A stretch of 64,000 bases of DNA from Isoetes taiwanensis (taxonomy: Eukaryota; Streptophyta; Lycopodiopsida; Isoetales; Isoetaceae): assembly GCA_021234155.1 (NCBI GenBank), contig JAJEKV010000046.1, forward strand, positions 3,099,510 through 3,163,509. Reading direction: 5' to 3'. The notes below the pieces were generated by a model. That model did no database searches, was not told the origin of the DNA, and saw only the letters and a list, made by a program, of their open reading frames with translations. A program made the position numbers and the translations under genes. Below, in pieces: positions 1-11,912 of the stretch. How positions within the stretch are numbered: position 1 is the first letter of the stretch; each line of letters begins with the position of its first letter.

Positions 1-3000
1 TATGGAGCGCAAAAAGTTTCCATCGAAGCCCTTTGAGTAATAGAGGATCAAACCTGACTTTAGCACGACCGGGAAACCGACCGAGGTACCTTGGCGACAG
101 AAGCATCGGCGATAATCGAGGAACGGGATAATGCTCCAGCCGCGACGAGGATCGCCATGAAGATTGGCTTTCCGCATGAATCAATCAGAGGGCGAAGCGG
201 TCGATGACTTTGCACGCCGGAGCCGATGTAACCAGGCAACCCGGCGGATCGGCCATTGGTACCGCACTTATTCCCGGTAATTTCAGTTGATATGTCTTTG
301 GGGTCCCTCCGGTTCGGCAAATGCACCACGCATTCGATTCAACCAAAAGGTGTCGGTCGCTGATGTCATTATTTCTGCCCGCCTTCCGACATTTATGTTC
401 TCGTCACTGTCTCCCCTTCATGATACTTTGAAGCTGTTTGAGGCGCTCTCAGGCCGCAGCGCTCATACTGGAAGTTGTTCTCTTTCGCAGCTGAGGATAG
501 GATCGTTACCGCCTCTAAGCCACCACGGAGGGAACACCGAATAAGTAGTGGTGCAACTCCGGCGGGAGGCAATAAGTGGTAATTTATCAGTTCATTGGCA
601 ATTGTAATATGTGTTGGTATGCTTTTGCATATATGTTCCCTTGTTACTTTCCATACGAACAAACCCAAACGAAGAGAGCTCATCCAATTTGGGTGTGGGT
701 GAAGTACCCAACATCAGCCAATTTTTCTGCAACTTATAACCTAATAAGACTGATGTGGCTGAGACGCCGATGGAGTCGCAGAGGCGTCAGTTTGTTCGGA
801 TAGAAAGTCGCCCTTAGCCGCCAGTTATCAAAGAAAGTTCAAGAAAAGATCTACGCCACCTTCGCTTTTGAAAGCGCGATGGAAGATTTCAAGTGACACA
901 AATCATCAAAGACCAAAGAAGTGGTGAGGCTTCAACCCAACAAAGTCAACCTCAAGCATCAAGAGGTGACAGAGATCGAGGTATTTGAAGCGACGGAACG
1001 CTATCTTCGCTACTGCACGAGTGGATAGCTTTCAGCAAGTCGGGGAATTCCTGGCGTTACAATCGTAGGTTAAATGTACCATCTGCTGAACATCCATATT
1101 AGATCAGGCATTGCCTATTATTCTCCCAAAATATCGTCTCCAATATTCTGGAGTCGTCGGCGATTGAAGGCAAACGCGATAGTAGCTGACGTACCGAAAA
1201 TAATCGCAACGTAATATCATCCAACGGCTGGAAATCGGTGAGATCGATCAACGCTGCTGGCGAACCGTATTACTGTATTTACCGTTTAATCATGCGCAAA
1301 CTTTTAGGCACTCCGAAGAATTAATCCAAATCTAAAGAAGCACCCACCGTAAAGTCCACGCAATTGTCACGGATGACACCGCACCAATTTACAGGAATAT
1401 TCACAGCTTTAAATAACTACCAGTGTAAATCTCGGTAACAGAATAGTGTTACGTGGGCAGGCGATTTTAAAATAAGAATCAGCAGACCAATAGTTCTGGC
1501 ATGAAGAAATTGTCGCCACACCCAATGTAAAACCCGTGGTTGAACCGCTCTGTCCGGCGGGTAACCGGTAATCCATATTAAAACGAAACATACTTCCGCG
1601 GCGATATATCCATCTCAGATGAGCATGTTGAAGGCGGCCAGTGCCAAGCAGGCCATAACCCCATAGAATGATGGTGTTGATGGTTGGCAAAAGCGAACGC
1701 CGACAGCAAGTGCAGCATCATCTTCTTCAGCGCCATGGAGTGCAGCCAGAGCGCGATGACAGACCTTTAGTGCTCGAGGCCCCCAACGCGCATCCACCTG
1801 ATAACAATCCACATCAAGTGGAGTGAAACAGAGAGCAAATGCAACCACCAAGTCATCTCCAAACACCCACGCCGCTCAAATGGGTGGATGCGCCCTAGCC
1901 TTAGGAAAGGTTTGCCCATGTGTAATAAGCTTTTAATGTGTCTTATTGACAAGTTAAATATAGATCCTAATAACCACATAGAATTTGTTGTACATATATG
2001 TATCATTAGGAAATAAGTTAAATAACAACCAAGAATGTGAGGTAGCATGTTAATTAATCCTTCAAGAAGGATGCAATTCTTCCAAGGATAGCTATATAAC
2101 CCCGTCCTTATAAATATAAATAGAAAATAGAATTTTGGATATACTTAAGTGCATCTTAGGGATATACTTCCAAGGGTAATGCAAGACCCAAGGAAGAGAA
2201 TAAGAAGCACATCTAATTCTTGTGTATGATAATTAAAACCTTGTCTATGTAACAATAGGTCTAAATCGGGTTATTGTTTAAATAATCGCAACACCTAAAA
2301 GTCTAAATATTGCAAAGCTAGAGTAAATATAATGGTAGGCCGATCGAATGTAATGTATCCAATACTATGATAATGTTAATTCATAAATATTACCTTTTAG
2401 AGTAATTATGTTAATCACATGCATTAAGAGAAGTCCCGTGAGGATCGCGCCCAAGACCCAAAGTACCATGTTTACTTAAAGACGTTAACGGATGCTAGCC
2501 TACATGCAACAGCTTGGTGGAGGAAGTAATCTCAAAGATATCCTCTCAAACAAGAGTTCTAGAATAGTTGTGATTTCTACCATTTAAACTAATCGCTTAA
2601 ATTTTGTGTGAGATAGTAAGTATGTAATTATAGATATTGTAAAATTAATGCGGGATTTCAAGGTAAAAGACTTGCAACACAAATTTTTGTTATAACGTGT
2701 TGCAAGGGATGAAGAGTACCTTGGAAGTGTAAATTTTGTATGAACTTGATAAACTTTGATAAACTTAAATGTTGTATTAAGTAAGCTTTAGTAATTACCT
2801 TCCTGCTGATTAAGTTATGAAGCGATAAATGATTGGATAATGAAATAATACAATAATGTCTTAAACATTACCTTAGAGTAATTCTAATAATTATGTAACT
2901 ATAATAATAATTGCATGCATCAAGTTGGTTGCGTGACGAAAAGATCCCAAGGTGGGGAGAACCTCGATGCCGCCGCGACAAAGATCATTTTGTTGGGGAG

Positions 3001-3008
3001 AATGTGAC
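1..3008. other. Unrecognised DNA, possibly LTR-element interior
   Basis: No ORF here belongs to a family I can name with confidence. A short plus-strand peptide around 178-215 (EGEAVDDFARRSR) resembles the gag motif in which an acidic stretch precedes DFA-R-R, but it is too short to prove. From about 1,870 to 2,990 the DNA turns AT-rich, with two loosely similar blocks near 2,390 and 2,870. The stretch ends in a purine tract directly before an LTR start at 3009, so at least its right end is probably the internal 3' end of an LTR element. Confidence 0.3.
2989..3008 (+). other. Polypurine tract before an LTR
   Basis: A TTGGGGAGAA tract lies immediately before TGTGACG, the start of the LTR at 3009. 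This is the usual plus-strand primer site of Ty3/gypsy elements. It implies that the LTR to its right is a 3' LTR. Confidence 0.5.
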
Positions 3009-4572
3009 GCTCCAAAGATAACATACGAGGTATGAATACATATATTATAATCGACACGTCACTAGTACATGTCGACTCGGGCGATATGTACCCGACGATC
3101 GTAAAGGGTAGTACCCTAGGGTACGACCTTGTGAACCATTATATTGCACATGTTAAAGCAACATGTGAATATAATCCTTTTTGCCACGTGGCAATGACCC
3201 ATTGACCAAAAGGACCAGCCCTAAATTGGTTAGGGGATAAAAGGGGCATAAACCCTAAAAAGGAGAACCCTTTCGGTTCTCACCCGAGTCTCTGATTGAG
3301 CAACGGAGGATGCATTTCCGCTTTGAGCGGGAGCATAGAAGTCGGATCTCCCGTGTTGCAGCTCGATCCAAGATCAGAAACCCGGTGATCAGCAAAGATG
3401 GACGCCGAGGAGGGGAGCCAGCCAAGATGGGGGTGGGTGGTTGATTCAATAGGTAGATCCGAAGTTATCGCCTCTTTCAAAGTGGGTTTAGCATCCATTC
3501 TTAGCTATAGGCGACCCCTACTGACCCTCAAGAATGATAGACACTAACAAAGGAACCTAAACCATGTATGATTAGGTAGATTAGGAATAGATGTATTCTA
3601 TTATTTTTCCGGCGTTGTGATGATGTTTTGACATTCTATGCGCCACTCTTGTGTATTGGGAAGGGGTAGAGACCCGAGCCCAAGTAGTTGTATGATCCCT
3701 AGTTTTAGCCCATTAATTCCCACCACGCGGCACAGGCATAAGAGCCCACCTCGGGTGGCGGCGGAGCTAGACCGGCCGATAAGGGAGGGCTTGTCTAATC
3801 ACTCTGTTGATCCCACGGGCGCAGAACGACGGTACGGGAACGGCGTGAAGCTAGGCCTAATACACCCGCCGCCGCGGGAGGGCGGGGGTATGGGCTCGAC
3901 ACTGGGGTGATGCGTCATCTTCCGGTGTCTTCAAGTCGATAATCTGGCGGTTGGCTCTAGCTCAGCCGCGGATTAGCATGAACCTTTACGGAGGAGAGTG
4001 ATCTCCTCCCCGCCTCATCGGGACTGGGAGATGCAACCCGGAGTAGTAGCCCCTCCGCTATTCACCCGAAGCTACGGCACAGTTCCAATACTTTTTCGGC
4101 CTATCCGCAAAGTATGCACGGTGGAGGGGCGGATGGAGTGGACTACCCAACGACCATGTTCCTATGCCACCAAATCCATTTGCCATGAATTCTATGCCTT
4201 TGCTATCCGGAGACCCCAAACACGTCGATCTTTCCCCATGAGTCCGAGCCCGGGTAGGATTTCCCATGTTATGTTGATGTACCGGATGTGTTGTTGCGGC
4301 TTACGTGATATGGGTGGACCACCCTTCGAGGTGGGTATGTTATTGTTGATTGATGTCATGTGCTCATGTTTTGTTTACGCCTCAGCAGCCTAGGGTCGAT
4401 CCTCGGTGGGAGACGGATGAACGACACGCCCATTCTTCCTCGGGTTCTTTGGCCACCATCAAGGGCCCGATGTTAGGTGGACGGCCTCATGTCGGCCGGC
4501 GCGATGCCGGTTTGAGGGATGATCTCCGTTTGTATACGATCGGGCATCGATATGAGCCGGGGCCGCCGCGAA
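3009..4572 (+). repeat. LTR of a Ty3/gypsy-like element
   Basis: This block starts TGTGACG and is homologous along most of its length to the block at 46629-48248. Shared landmarks include TATTGGGAAGGGGTAGAGAC (here near 3654), the GGAGGGGCGGATGGAGTGGAC segment near 4120 and the ATGAATTC segment near 4185, followed by GAGTCCGAGCC. The right edge is approximate because the terminal bases have diverged from the CGCCACA end of the other copy. No target duplication was found. ORFs inside it on either strand do not resemble known proteins and are best ignored. Confidence 0.6.
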
Positions 4573-6630
4573 GCACTCGGATCCACAAGTAGCGGTTATG
4601 TCCGGCCGGTCTTCGAGGGAAACCAAATGTGCCAAGGCTACCCGCAGAGTAGCAGTAACCCCACTTTGCCCCACGCCTCCCTCGCACAACCATTGAACAC
4701 CCAAAAATGCCGGTACTGGCGGCAGGCGGGCACTGCGGGCCTGGTGTTCCCATGGAAGATGAGGTCCATGTCCACGGCTTCATCGAATTGAGGCTATCGC
4801 CCTTCCGCCCGCGGAAACCCCGATTCCTGCACCACCACCCGGAGGCACAATTCCTATTGAGCTGGCGGAGATGCTTGTGTAGTGTGTCACGATGGACCTC
4901 GAAGAAATGGAGCGCAACGAAGCTTATGGGGCGACACTGACAAGGTAGTTTTAGGCAAAGAGGGCAAAGATTTGGCCGAGCGGAGCGTACCGAAGCTGTA
5001 GGGCGCATCAGCGAGGATCGTGAGCTGGGGCGAGGGGTAGCATTTGGTCGGTAGGTGGTACCGCAAAGATTTGATCGATCACGCAAGGCCCTGGACCGGG
5101 CGAACCTCCCCGCGCCTCCCCTGCCAGACCGAGTAAGATCCCGCTCACATACGTAGGATGTGCCCTTCGCAAGAACTTGCCCCGCCGCAAAGATGGCCTT
5201 CTCGAACTTGTGCATCCGCGAATCGCGGAACATCTAATTTAATCTACCGGCCTGGCGCTGACTCCACAAATGGGCCGGCCACGTAACATGAACAGTCCTG
5301 ACCAGAAACGCCATGCTCAAGCGATCCGTGTGTATCTTCCGTGAGATTCTCTACCAAATCTTCCCAAGTAGCCCTCAACTACCGTGTTGTGGTTCCGGGC
5401 CCCGCGCTCCACGGGAGCTCGGCCCGATGAGAACGGGCCACTCACAGCACAGTGACGCCGTGATAATGAATGCTTGGCGGCGGGCTGCAATTTCGCCCGT
5501 GCTCAAGGTTGACGGGTGACCGTTGGCGTCTTGCGGGTTGTTGGGCTTGGCGGCGGGGGTGTGTCATGTGCTGCGGCCGCTTTTTCTAAAGTCCGGGCTT
5601 CGGCTCTTGCAAGGCTTTGTCTGTCTTGCTATCTCCCGCGTGCGGTGCAGCCATTGTTCATCGCGCCTCTCGAGGCCCTTGCCTTGCTGGGCAACGACGG
5701 TCAGGCCTCTGCATTTCGATCCGTGCAAATCCTTCTCCGGAAGGCACCAGTCTTTGCACAGTTAATCTTCAAAGTGGCTGCAACCCTCTCTTCCTTGGTA
5801 GCCCCTCGGGGGTGGCCTCAGGCGCGTCGTGCCATGGCATTGGCCTCATCAACCTCGTCGCGGAGCTGAGGGCGCGTGATTGCAAAGTGTCTCGCGCTTC
5901 CTCGGTCCTTGTTACATCTCACGGTGTCCAGGGTATCCATGCGAGTCTGCGTGAAATGCGGCGAAAGCACCTGCCGTCTTTTGTCTCTCGAGTGCACCAA
6001 AAGCCCGGATCTTTGCCGTCCATCCGGTGCTTGGGTCTCCAACTTCGGTGATCTATTGTTTCGCTATCACCAACCGGTCCGCGAACACGGGATGTTGCGA
6101 ACTCCATCTCGTCTCCAGACCCGCATCACGGTACTATTGGCCTCAACCCGACTTTGGATGGCGCCCAAAGGTTCTACCAATGGAGGGCCCCCTAGGGGGC
6201 CTGAAAATTAACTTCCGTTTCCAGAGCGGCCTGGTGGTGGGCCTTTGGCCCGAGCCTCCTTCTTCATCGAGGATGTCTCTCCCTTGCCCATCGCATCTGG
6301 ACGGGGCCGCTTCCTTGGTGGCCCTTCTTGGTTTTCCTGTGCGGGCTTTCTCTGCTGCGAGGAGGTCAGCCAGGCCGCGGGGAGGGGTTGCCCGGGTGGG
6401 GGTGTCGTTGGTCCAGTGGGTAGCTCCCGCCTAGGGTGAGTCCGACACCGGCTGCCTCTGTGGCCATGACTAGGGGTATGGCATGTCAAGCAAGGTTTAG
6501 GCTATGGCAGGGGCTTGCCAGGTCTGGCAGGGCTAGGCAGGCTATGGCAGGGCTGTGGCCAGGCTAGGCAAGGCCAAGAGGCAGTTGGTTGGGCTATGAC
6601 AATGTCAGGCAAATGTTGGAGCCTAGCTCA
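4573..6630. other. GC-rich retroelement-like DNA, no assigned gene
   Basis: The GC content resembles the preceding LTR and differs from the AT-rich DNA around the window. Several overlapping ORFs exist on both strands, including a 248-codon minus-strand ORF at 4487-5233, but GC-rich sequence gives such ORFs by chance and none shows a recognisable domain. From about 6,484 to 6,610 the DNA is a degenerate GGCA/GGCT microrepeat (runs of GGCAGG and GCTATGGCAGG). This ends where the copia similarity begins, so the copia element appears to have lost its 5' part here. Confidence 0.3.
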
Positions 6631-7404
6631 ACATTATTCCGTGCGCTGAAACAACTGTACTTGTTCAAAATATCCTGCCATCCATAAGTACTCAATGTAT
6701 TGTTCCAGAAATGCTATGGTCTAGAAAGACCCCTGAATATGATAGATTAAGAGCATATGGCTGCCTCGCATTTGTACACGTACCAGAGGAGCTAAGAAAG
6801 AAGCTTGATGATAGATCACTAATTACCTACATGGTAGGTTATGACGAGCAGTCAAAAGCATGCAGATTGTATGATCCTAGAGAGGAGGATTGTCATAAGT
6901 AGAGATGTTATTTTTGACAAAAACCAATATTACAAGGTTCTGCCTAAAGTAAACACAAACAATGAAGTTACTGAGACCAAACAAGAGGAGAACATTGAAT
7001 GTACTAATTCAAGCAAAAATACTGATGCTTTTGATGAGTGTAATGATGCAGATGAGGAAGAAGATTCTAGAGCTAGATCAACATATGATAATGAAGATAC
7101 TATGTATCAAGAACAAGAGGTGAGAAATGAAGTAGCAGATTCAACAAACTTGGAACCTGTTGAACCAAAGGTACCTAAGAGGAAGAGACTTACATAAATT
7201 CATAAGCTGCAGGAGGGTACAAACATTGACTCAAACCTCCATGGTCGAAGTGAACAAGGTAAGAGAAAAAGAATGCAGGAAAAGAGGTTGAGTTAAATAG
7301 TGTATTTGAGATATTAATGCACTTAGATCCTAAGGTCCCTAAATGCTATGATGGTGTTTTAACATCACATGAGAAAGATAAATGTCTTAAGGCAATGAAT
7401 GATG
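6631..7404 (+). pseudogene. Ty1/copia pol, left half: integrase end and linker
   Basis: The plus-strand translation gives the end of a copia integrase core: a degraded AE-T-repeat region, then W-R-K-TPEYDRLRAYGCLAFVHVPEELRKKLDDRS, the standard TP-x-x-x-RL-x-x-YGC-x-x-(F/Y)VH segment. A YD-x-R...DVIFDKNQYY block follows, and then an acidic linker with many E and D residues up to about 7,190. Frameshifts near 6,900 and stops after 7,197 break the frame. The codon frame running into 7,404 is the same one that resumes at 52,692, so this is one gene split by the 45-kb CACTA insertion. Gag, protease and the 5' LTR are absent upstream. Confidence 0.85.
7402..7404. repeat. Target site duplication ATG, left copy
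   Basis: ATG lies directly before the CACTA terminus at 7405, and its second copy is at 52692-52694 directly after the other terminus. Three-base duplications are the hallmark of CACTA (En/Spm) insertion. Counting one ATG only, the interrupted copia reading frame becomes continuous. Confidence 0.8.
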
Positions 7405-7424
7405 CACTAGTATAGATAATCCTT

Positions 7425-7693
7425 GTTTGTCACGGTTTTTGTCATGCAAAATACACTACATTATTATATTATTAGTATCGTGACAAATAACTTTTCTCAC
7501 TCGTGACAAACATGAAACCATTTGTCACGCGTGATATTTAAATAATTTTGTCACTCGTGACAAATACAGGTTTGTCACGCGTGATAAATAAATATATTTG
7601 TCACGCATGACAAATATTAGTTTGTCACGCGTGACAAAACCTTTACTTTTGTCACGCCTGTCAATTTTACTTTTGTCACGCATGACAAACTGA
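7425..7693. repeat. CACTA left subterminal repeat array
   Basis: About ten copies of TTTGTCAC units occur in both orientations. Many are joined head to head as the palindrome TTTGTCACGCGTGACAAA or near variants with CAT or CTC centres. In En/Spm elements such subterminal motifs bind the TNPA protein and bring the ends together. The same motif fills the right end (52400-52675). Confidence 0.85.
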
Positions 7694-7702
7694 TATTTAA
7701 TA

Positions 7703-8590
7703 GGGAAATTTACCAAAATAACCTTAATTGTTGACTTATTTCCCAAAAAGCCCTTCGTATTTTGGAATTTCCCAAATTGCCCTTAATTCTTAGGTATTTT
7801 CCCAAGTAGCCCTTACTATGCTAAAAATTGTGGAAAGCAAAAGGCAATGAGAGAAAGCAACTGTGAAACAAGAATGTACAAGCAAATCAATTCATCTGTT
7901 CACAAAGCTATTGTAAATGGTATGTACTTACCTTTTCAATCATCATTTCAGCTCTGAATCTCCATCAAACCTCCTGTTTCAATCTTGACAGATCTGTGGC
8001 TCTTGTATACCTGTCAGCACTGTAGTAAAACAGATCAACAAAATTGTGATTACAGTGATCCCATGCATGGCAACACCATGAAAATACAGAGTGGACTAAT
8101 CTGCAGAACTAATCCAACTCTATAACCTTGCAGGGTGAATTCATAGCTTTAGAAGATTAGAATTCACAGTATTAGAAGATCTAAATCTGGTAACCCTGGG
8201 GACTTCGAGATTCCTTACCAGGTAATTCAAGAGTTACAGTAATTCAACAAAGAAATAAGAGAGGCTAACAAAAAGATGTCTGAGCACTGCTGGATTGAAT
8301 GGCAAATTAGACCGGAAAACTAGTTGCATGCAGATTCTAGTACAGAAATCAAAAGATTACCTGGGTATGGAGCAGCAGATCAGTCGACTTTGCATCAGCG
8401 GATCAGCTTTGCCTCAACGGATCAGTCGGCGCCGAAATTAGGAACGAAGCAAAAAATTAGATCAGGAAAAAAAAGCAAAGCTAGCGAAGGCCGTTTTGGA
8501 TTTTCGCTTTTTTTTATTAAAGAATTTCGAAAATACAAAGGGTATTTTGGGAAATACATCAAAAATTAGGGTTATTTTGGTAAATTTCCC
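7703..8590. mobile_element. MULE-type MITE, 888 bp
   Basis: Terminal inverted repeats begin GGGAAATTTACCAAAATAAC and remain recognisable for roughly 70 bp at both ends. A perfect 9-bp target duplication, TATTTAATA, lies at 7694-7702 and 8591-8599. Nine-base duplications and TIRs of this composition are typical of non-autonomous Mutator-like elements. The interior holds no recognisable gene. The insertion sits inside the CACTA subterminal repeat array and so is younger than it. Confidence 0.9.
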
Positions 8591-8599
8591 TATTTAATA

Positions 8600-8889
8600 A
8601 TATTTATTTATTTGATTTTCTTCTACGTAATGTCTTTTATAATTTATTATTATTATTATATATAAGTTTTGCCACCCGTGACAAATTGTGTTTTGGGGGA
8701 AAAAAAACTTGTGGCAACTAGTTTTGATTGTCCCTGATTGGTTGCATATTGGCACATAAATATGAAATGAAATTGATATACATAAAAATTATATAAAGTA
8801 CATATGCAAGTATACAAAATATAAGGATGCAAAGTCTATCAATACGCACAACTGCCACTGTCTCCGTCCCTGTCATCATGGCGTCGAGA
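8600..8889. repeat. Remainder of CACTA left subterminal region
   Basis: AT-rich DNA continues the array interrupted by the MITE. One more motif, GCCACCCGTGACAAA, lies at about 8669-8685. No gene is visible before the last exon of the TNPA-like gene. Confidence 0.5.
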
Positions 8890-10246
8890 CATGTCGTCCC
8901 CCTCTACTCCATGTCTTGAAAAAATGGTCTGTCATCTGGGACATCGATGTCATAGTCTTCCTCCGCCAAATTCTGGCCCTTGCCTTCTTGGAGCATCCGT
9001 ACAATCCTCTACAAAAAATAAGCAGCATTAGAAACTATGTTGATCAGTGGTATCTTCATTGGCTTCAAGTTAGTTACTGACCTCTCTATCGGCTTCATGA
9101 AGTGGCCATATGTTCTGTCCTGCCATGTATAACTCAAAGTCGGGCTGTAACATATGTTTTCTTACATCGCACTGGTCTGAGTGGGCGCAAATCCGTATTG
9201 CGCATACTAAAAATAAAGTAGCAGTTAGTATGCGAACGTGAAAGCCTCATATAAGACTACAGGCCATTACAAAAGACTCAAACACTTACAAAGTTAGCCT
9301 CGAATCCTGATTGGCCAGAACTACCAAACCGATGACCTACTGATTGTTGTGCAATTCTCGCACTGCACATGTAGAAAGTCTTAAAAGAGAAAATAAAATA
9401 TTGCAAGCTAAAATAAAGTAAACTTACGATGTGGCATCCTTCTGCTGCGCATGTCTGTCTGGTTCTGCATCATCTGTCGCGATCTCTCAAAGGGCCCACT
9501 CCCATGCTTCGTCAGGGATATGTTTTCGCTTAGAAGTTCCCTCTTCTAGATGCTTCCTAACCTCTTTCTTCAGCTTAGAGCGATGGTTTCTGAGAAAACT
9601 AAGAGCCTTAATACAATAAGAATTTCAATGAAGATGGTTGAAGTTCAATAAAATTGAAGACAATAATAACACACCTATGGATCTCAGATAACTTGTGTCG
9701 TATAAAGGACTCCGAGACATCCCCATGTATTTTCTTAACCTCACGTATCACCTGCACTTAAGTATAAGTCAAACATATTAGTATATTATTTTAAATTATT
9801 ATGGAAATGTGAAAAATATTTACCTGCACTTCTTCAAGTTCTATAGGTGGTATACCTCTACCTCGTTCCCCACGTCCACGCCCACGCCCACGCCCTGCAA
9901 CATATAGCAAAATATGTATATAGTATATTTCTAAAAGAAACAAGGTTGAAATTTATACCTATAACTGACTCATGTGGAGCTGGAGCTGTAGGTGTCAGTG
10001 TAGGTGGTGTAGGTGCAGGTGCAAGTGGAGGTAGAGAAGGCAAGGGTGATCGATATGCGAGCGCCAGTGGCCTCCCCGCCTCGATCCGTCGATCAAAGGT
10101 TTTATTAAGGACCCTGGCCTCATTAATAGTCTCCTGAGGATTTTGGGCCCATTCATGAAACCTTTGTGGGGATCGCCACCAGTACCATATAGGTCCCGCA
10201 ATATCACGATTGCTTGGTGCAACAGATCATCCAAGTTATCACCCAT
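8890..10246 (-). pseudogene. TNPA-like CACTA accessory gene, split into about seven exons
   Basis: Read on the minus strand, GT-AG-bounded exon pieces follow each other. Exon 1 starts MGDNLDDLLHQ at 10246 and passes through a proline/alanine-rich stretch (APAPTPPTLTPTAPAP, one frameshift near 10,050). Then come a GRGRGRGRGERGRG exon (9823-9895), VIREVKKIHGDVSESFIRHK (about 9673-9755), an exon with SKLKKEVRKHLEEG and KHIPDEAWEWAL (9426-9609, with an in-frame TGA), QSVGHRFGSSGQSGFEANF (about 9296-9358), CDVRKHMLQPDFELYM (about 9083-9209) and a final exon ending PDDRPFFQDME (to about 8912). The basic segment followed by IP-x-x-x-W resembles the plant CACTA Transposase_24/TNPA group. Its position at the opposite end from tnp2 fits. 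The exact exon ends are my reading. Confidence 0.6.
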
Positions 10247-10420
10247 CTATCTGAATGTGAAATCAAACATTAGAAATAAAGCAAGCATAGCTCAGACAAA
10301 AATTTACAACCTAGTTGCCACATCTAGTGCAATCTGCATTCCAAGTTTAGCTACAACATTGAAAACATGCACATGCCAGTGATAGATATGATAGTTCCGT
10401 AAGGTTTGCCACTGCATAGG
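10247..10420. other. Spacer upstream of the TNPA-like gene
   Basis: This should hold the promoter of the minus-strand TNPA-like gene. I see no clear motif and no ORF of interest. Confidence 0.3.
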
Positions 10421-10424
10421 GTTC

Positions 10425-10800
10425 TTGGTGATACATACAAACAATTTGACAGGAACTATTCCAGATGAGTCGCTAATGACATAGCCCAAGCTTTATTACT
10501 TGGATATAAGTTCCAACAAGCTTAATAGAAGTGTCCCATCACGACTATCTACCATTAAGACCTTTAAATTCCTTTTTCTGGCAAAACAATGAGTCTGTAG
10601 GATATATCCAGCTATCAGACAACAAGTTATCTGGAAGCATACCAAGTGACTGGGGCGTTACTAAACTTTTCACACTTCTCTTCCTGTCAGAAAATCACTA
10701 AGCATACCAAGTGAAAATCACTAAGCATACCAAGTGACTGGGGCGTTAACTTTTCACACTTCTCTTCCTGTCAGAAAATCACTGGAAGGTGCTATTCTAG
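10425..10800 (+). pseudogene. LRR protein fragment
   Basis: Three leucine-rich-repeat pieces read on the plus strand: NNLTGTIPDES near 10,440, LDISSNKLNRSVPSRLST near 10,500 and LSDNKLSGSIPSDWG near 10,612. These match the plant LRR consensus L-x-x-N-x-L-x-G-x-IP of receptor kinases and receptor-like proteins. Frame changes and stops separate them. A segment of about 98 bp (AGCATACCAAGTGACTGGGG...) is duplicated in tandem at 10,638-10,790. No kinase domain is visible. It is probably a host gene fragment carried by the transposon. Confidence 0.6.
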
Positions 10801-11860
10801 AAAAACTGAGCCAGCAAAAACTAAGACTATCAAAGGGCATTACTCCAACATGGCACTTTCACTAGGATTCTAAATAAGAACACTTCCTTGAGCAAGTCCC
10901 TCCAGTTCAGAGAACTGAAAAATATTAAACTAATGGGCTTAGTATTTTGTTGATCTTTGAGCAAATTGAAATTAAAACTTAAATTTGGCAAACAGATTCT
11001 CTCATATCATGCTTCATATATGCATGATAGATAACCTAGATGCAATACATCAATCAAGCTGATCCAGTTTCCAGTAATCTCCTTTTATATAGTTATGCTT
11101 GTGCATGGAATTTTACATGGATATAGATACGCACCTGTGATGTATTACCAAGGCCACTAAAGAAACCAACAACACCAATATCAGCTAACGTCTACGCCGG
11201 AATGATAACATGATGTACCTGCATTGAAAGTGGCATGAAATATAAGGATATATGCACGCATTCCATTGAATCTACCTGCATTTCAAAATGATAATGCTCA
11301 GGCACCACATTTCAAAAGCAATCAATTGCAAGTTTGGTGGCCGAACAATCAGAAGATACCTTAAAACCTTTAAGATATTCTTTGTATATGCTTTCTTTTG
11401 CTGGTTTGAAGGATTGTCCGTAAAAGCGCGCATCAGCTGGTTTGAAGGATTGTCCGTAAAAGCAAGCATCAGGTGCGTGTTTCCAGCATAAACAACGCAT
11501 GCAATTAAGAGTCAAGGACATACTTCAGAATTTTTGTTTCGCAGTCTTGAAAACTGATCCAAAATTAGCAAAAAACGTTTCTCTGTCATCCCTGGCTAGG
11601 AAGGAGGATGTATCTCAGAAACCATTGTCCCAGCTTTCATTTGAGCACCATGGAGCAAGGAGGAAATCCCCTCAGCCTAGATCAAGTGGTCTAAAGCCTA
11701 GGAAACTTCAGTGGAGCCGATACTAAGTCATCTCACAGTCATAGCACCTACTGTAATGCTCCTTTTATACGGCTGCAACTATGTGATGATCTGTGGCAGG
11801 CATACAGCAATAGGAGACTTTCTATAGTGCCATTACCTATTTCACAGGACACCCTAATAT
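10801..11860. other. Unassigned DNA between gene fragments
   Basis: One exon-like minus-strand stretch near 11,150-11,200 reads DIGVVGFFSGLGNTSQ followed by a good GT donor; I cannot assign it. A 36-bp unit (TGGTTTGAAGGATTGTCCGT...) is directly duplicated at about 11,401-11,470. A 75-codon plus-strand ORF at 11499-11726 shows no known domain. Confidence 0.35.
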
Positions 11861-11912
11861 TTCTATACGAACTGTTTGTGAATGAAAATTTTTCAAACAA
11901 ACACTATCATAC

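Noticed and set aside
1080-1700. Possible bacterial-type gene or contaminant on the minus strand
   Set aside because: Some phrases look protein-like, but stops interrupt every frame and no family is recognisable; the flanking DNA continues without a visible border.
4487-5233. 248-codon minus-strand ORF
   Set aside because: GC-rich DNA inside and next to an LTR produces long chance ORFs; the protein is rich in R, S, P and C with no domain, and overlapping ORFs exist on the other strand.
7425-7693. CRISPR-like array
   Set aside because: The repeats are palindromic, variable and unevenly spaced, occur at both ends of a transposon, and the genome is a plant's.
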